A stretch of DNA of 6,496 nt, taken from contig CAWUIO010000198.1 of NCBI GenBank assembly GCA_963922455.1, forward strand, positions 1 through 6,496, written 5' to 3'. Both the position numbers and the translations under genes were made by a program. Shown here piece by piece: positions 6,449-6,496 of the stretch. Within the stretch, counting starts at the first letter, position 1. Every line of letters starts with the position of its first letter. This DNA is from CAWUIO01 sp963922455. Lineage in GTDB: Bacteria; Bacteroidota; Bacteroidia; Cytophagales; Microscillaceae. The notes under the pieces were generated by a model that saw nothing but the letters and a program-made list of their open reading frames with translations, searched no databases and had not been told where the DNA came from.

Positions 6449-6496
6449 TCGGGCTGTCACTACTCGCTGCCTCTCCCCGCAGGCCTACACGAGCTC
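6439..6496. repeat. GC-rich non-coding block at the window edge, possible partial dispersed repeat
   Basis: After an AT-rich stretch the sequence changes sharply at about 6439; 40 of the last 56 bases are G or C. No gene can be assigned here. Its texture (GCGCGGGTCGGGCTGTC followed by CTCGCTGC and CCCCGCAGGCC) is like the GC-rich intergenic repeats scattered through some Bacteroidota genomes, but only one copy is visible and the window ends inside it, so repeat status is an inference. Confidence 0.3.

Noticed and set aside
6436..6496. Plus-strand ATG followed by an open frame (MPARVGLSLLAAS...) to the window end
   Set aside because: The frame is created by the GC-rich block, has an R/A/P-rich composition unlike the real proteins here, and looks like chance openness in high-GC sequence.

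Overview
The window looks like chromosomal DNA of a member of the Bacteroidota. The best evidence is the first protein, which carries a C-terminal domain of the type IX secretion system (T9SS) sorting type, a system confined to that phylum. Three of the four genes also have AT-rich leaders with no Shine-Dalgarno sequence, and one upstream region has a TAnnTTTG box typical of the phylum's promoters. The exact genus cannot be read from this sequence.

All four convincing genes lie on the minus strand, so the reading order is right to left. First (5796-6203) is a 135-residue SpoIIAA/STAS-like protein of unknown role. It is preceded by a strong ribosome binding site, a possible promoter and a 19-bp palindrome. 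After 43 bases comes a bifunctional NAD(P)HX epimerase/dehydratase (4241-5752), which repairs hydrated nicotinamide cofactors. Five bases further is mtgA (3507-4235), a membrane-anchored monofunctional peptidoglycan glycosyltransferase. After a 124-base gap with a possible promoter of its own comes a large secreted nuclease (23-3382). It has a signal peptide, two lamin-tail-like domains, an OB-fold-like region, an ExeM/NucH-type endonuclease/exonuclease/phosphatase domain and a T9SS tail.

The nnr-mtgA pair is probably co-transcribed, perhaps with the STAS-like gene. The nuclease may be a separate unit. The products act in different places: cytosolic metabolite repair, inner-membrane wall synthesis, and extracellular or surface nucleic-acid degradation. 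No shared pathway is evident, so this reads as a housekeeping cluster beside a secreted scavenging enzyme.

The right edge (about 6204-6496) holds no convincing gene. It contains regulatory-looking sequence next to the STAS-like gene. The last 56 bases are about 71% G+C, follow an AT-rich stretch, and take part in an 8-bp GC-only inverted repeat. This resembles the edge of a dispersed non-coding repeat cut off by the window end. I saw no tRNA, rRNA, CRISPR array, transposase or phage gene, and no clearly new multi-gene system.
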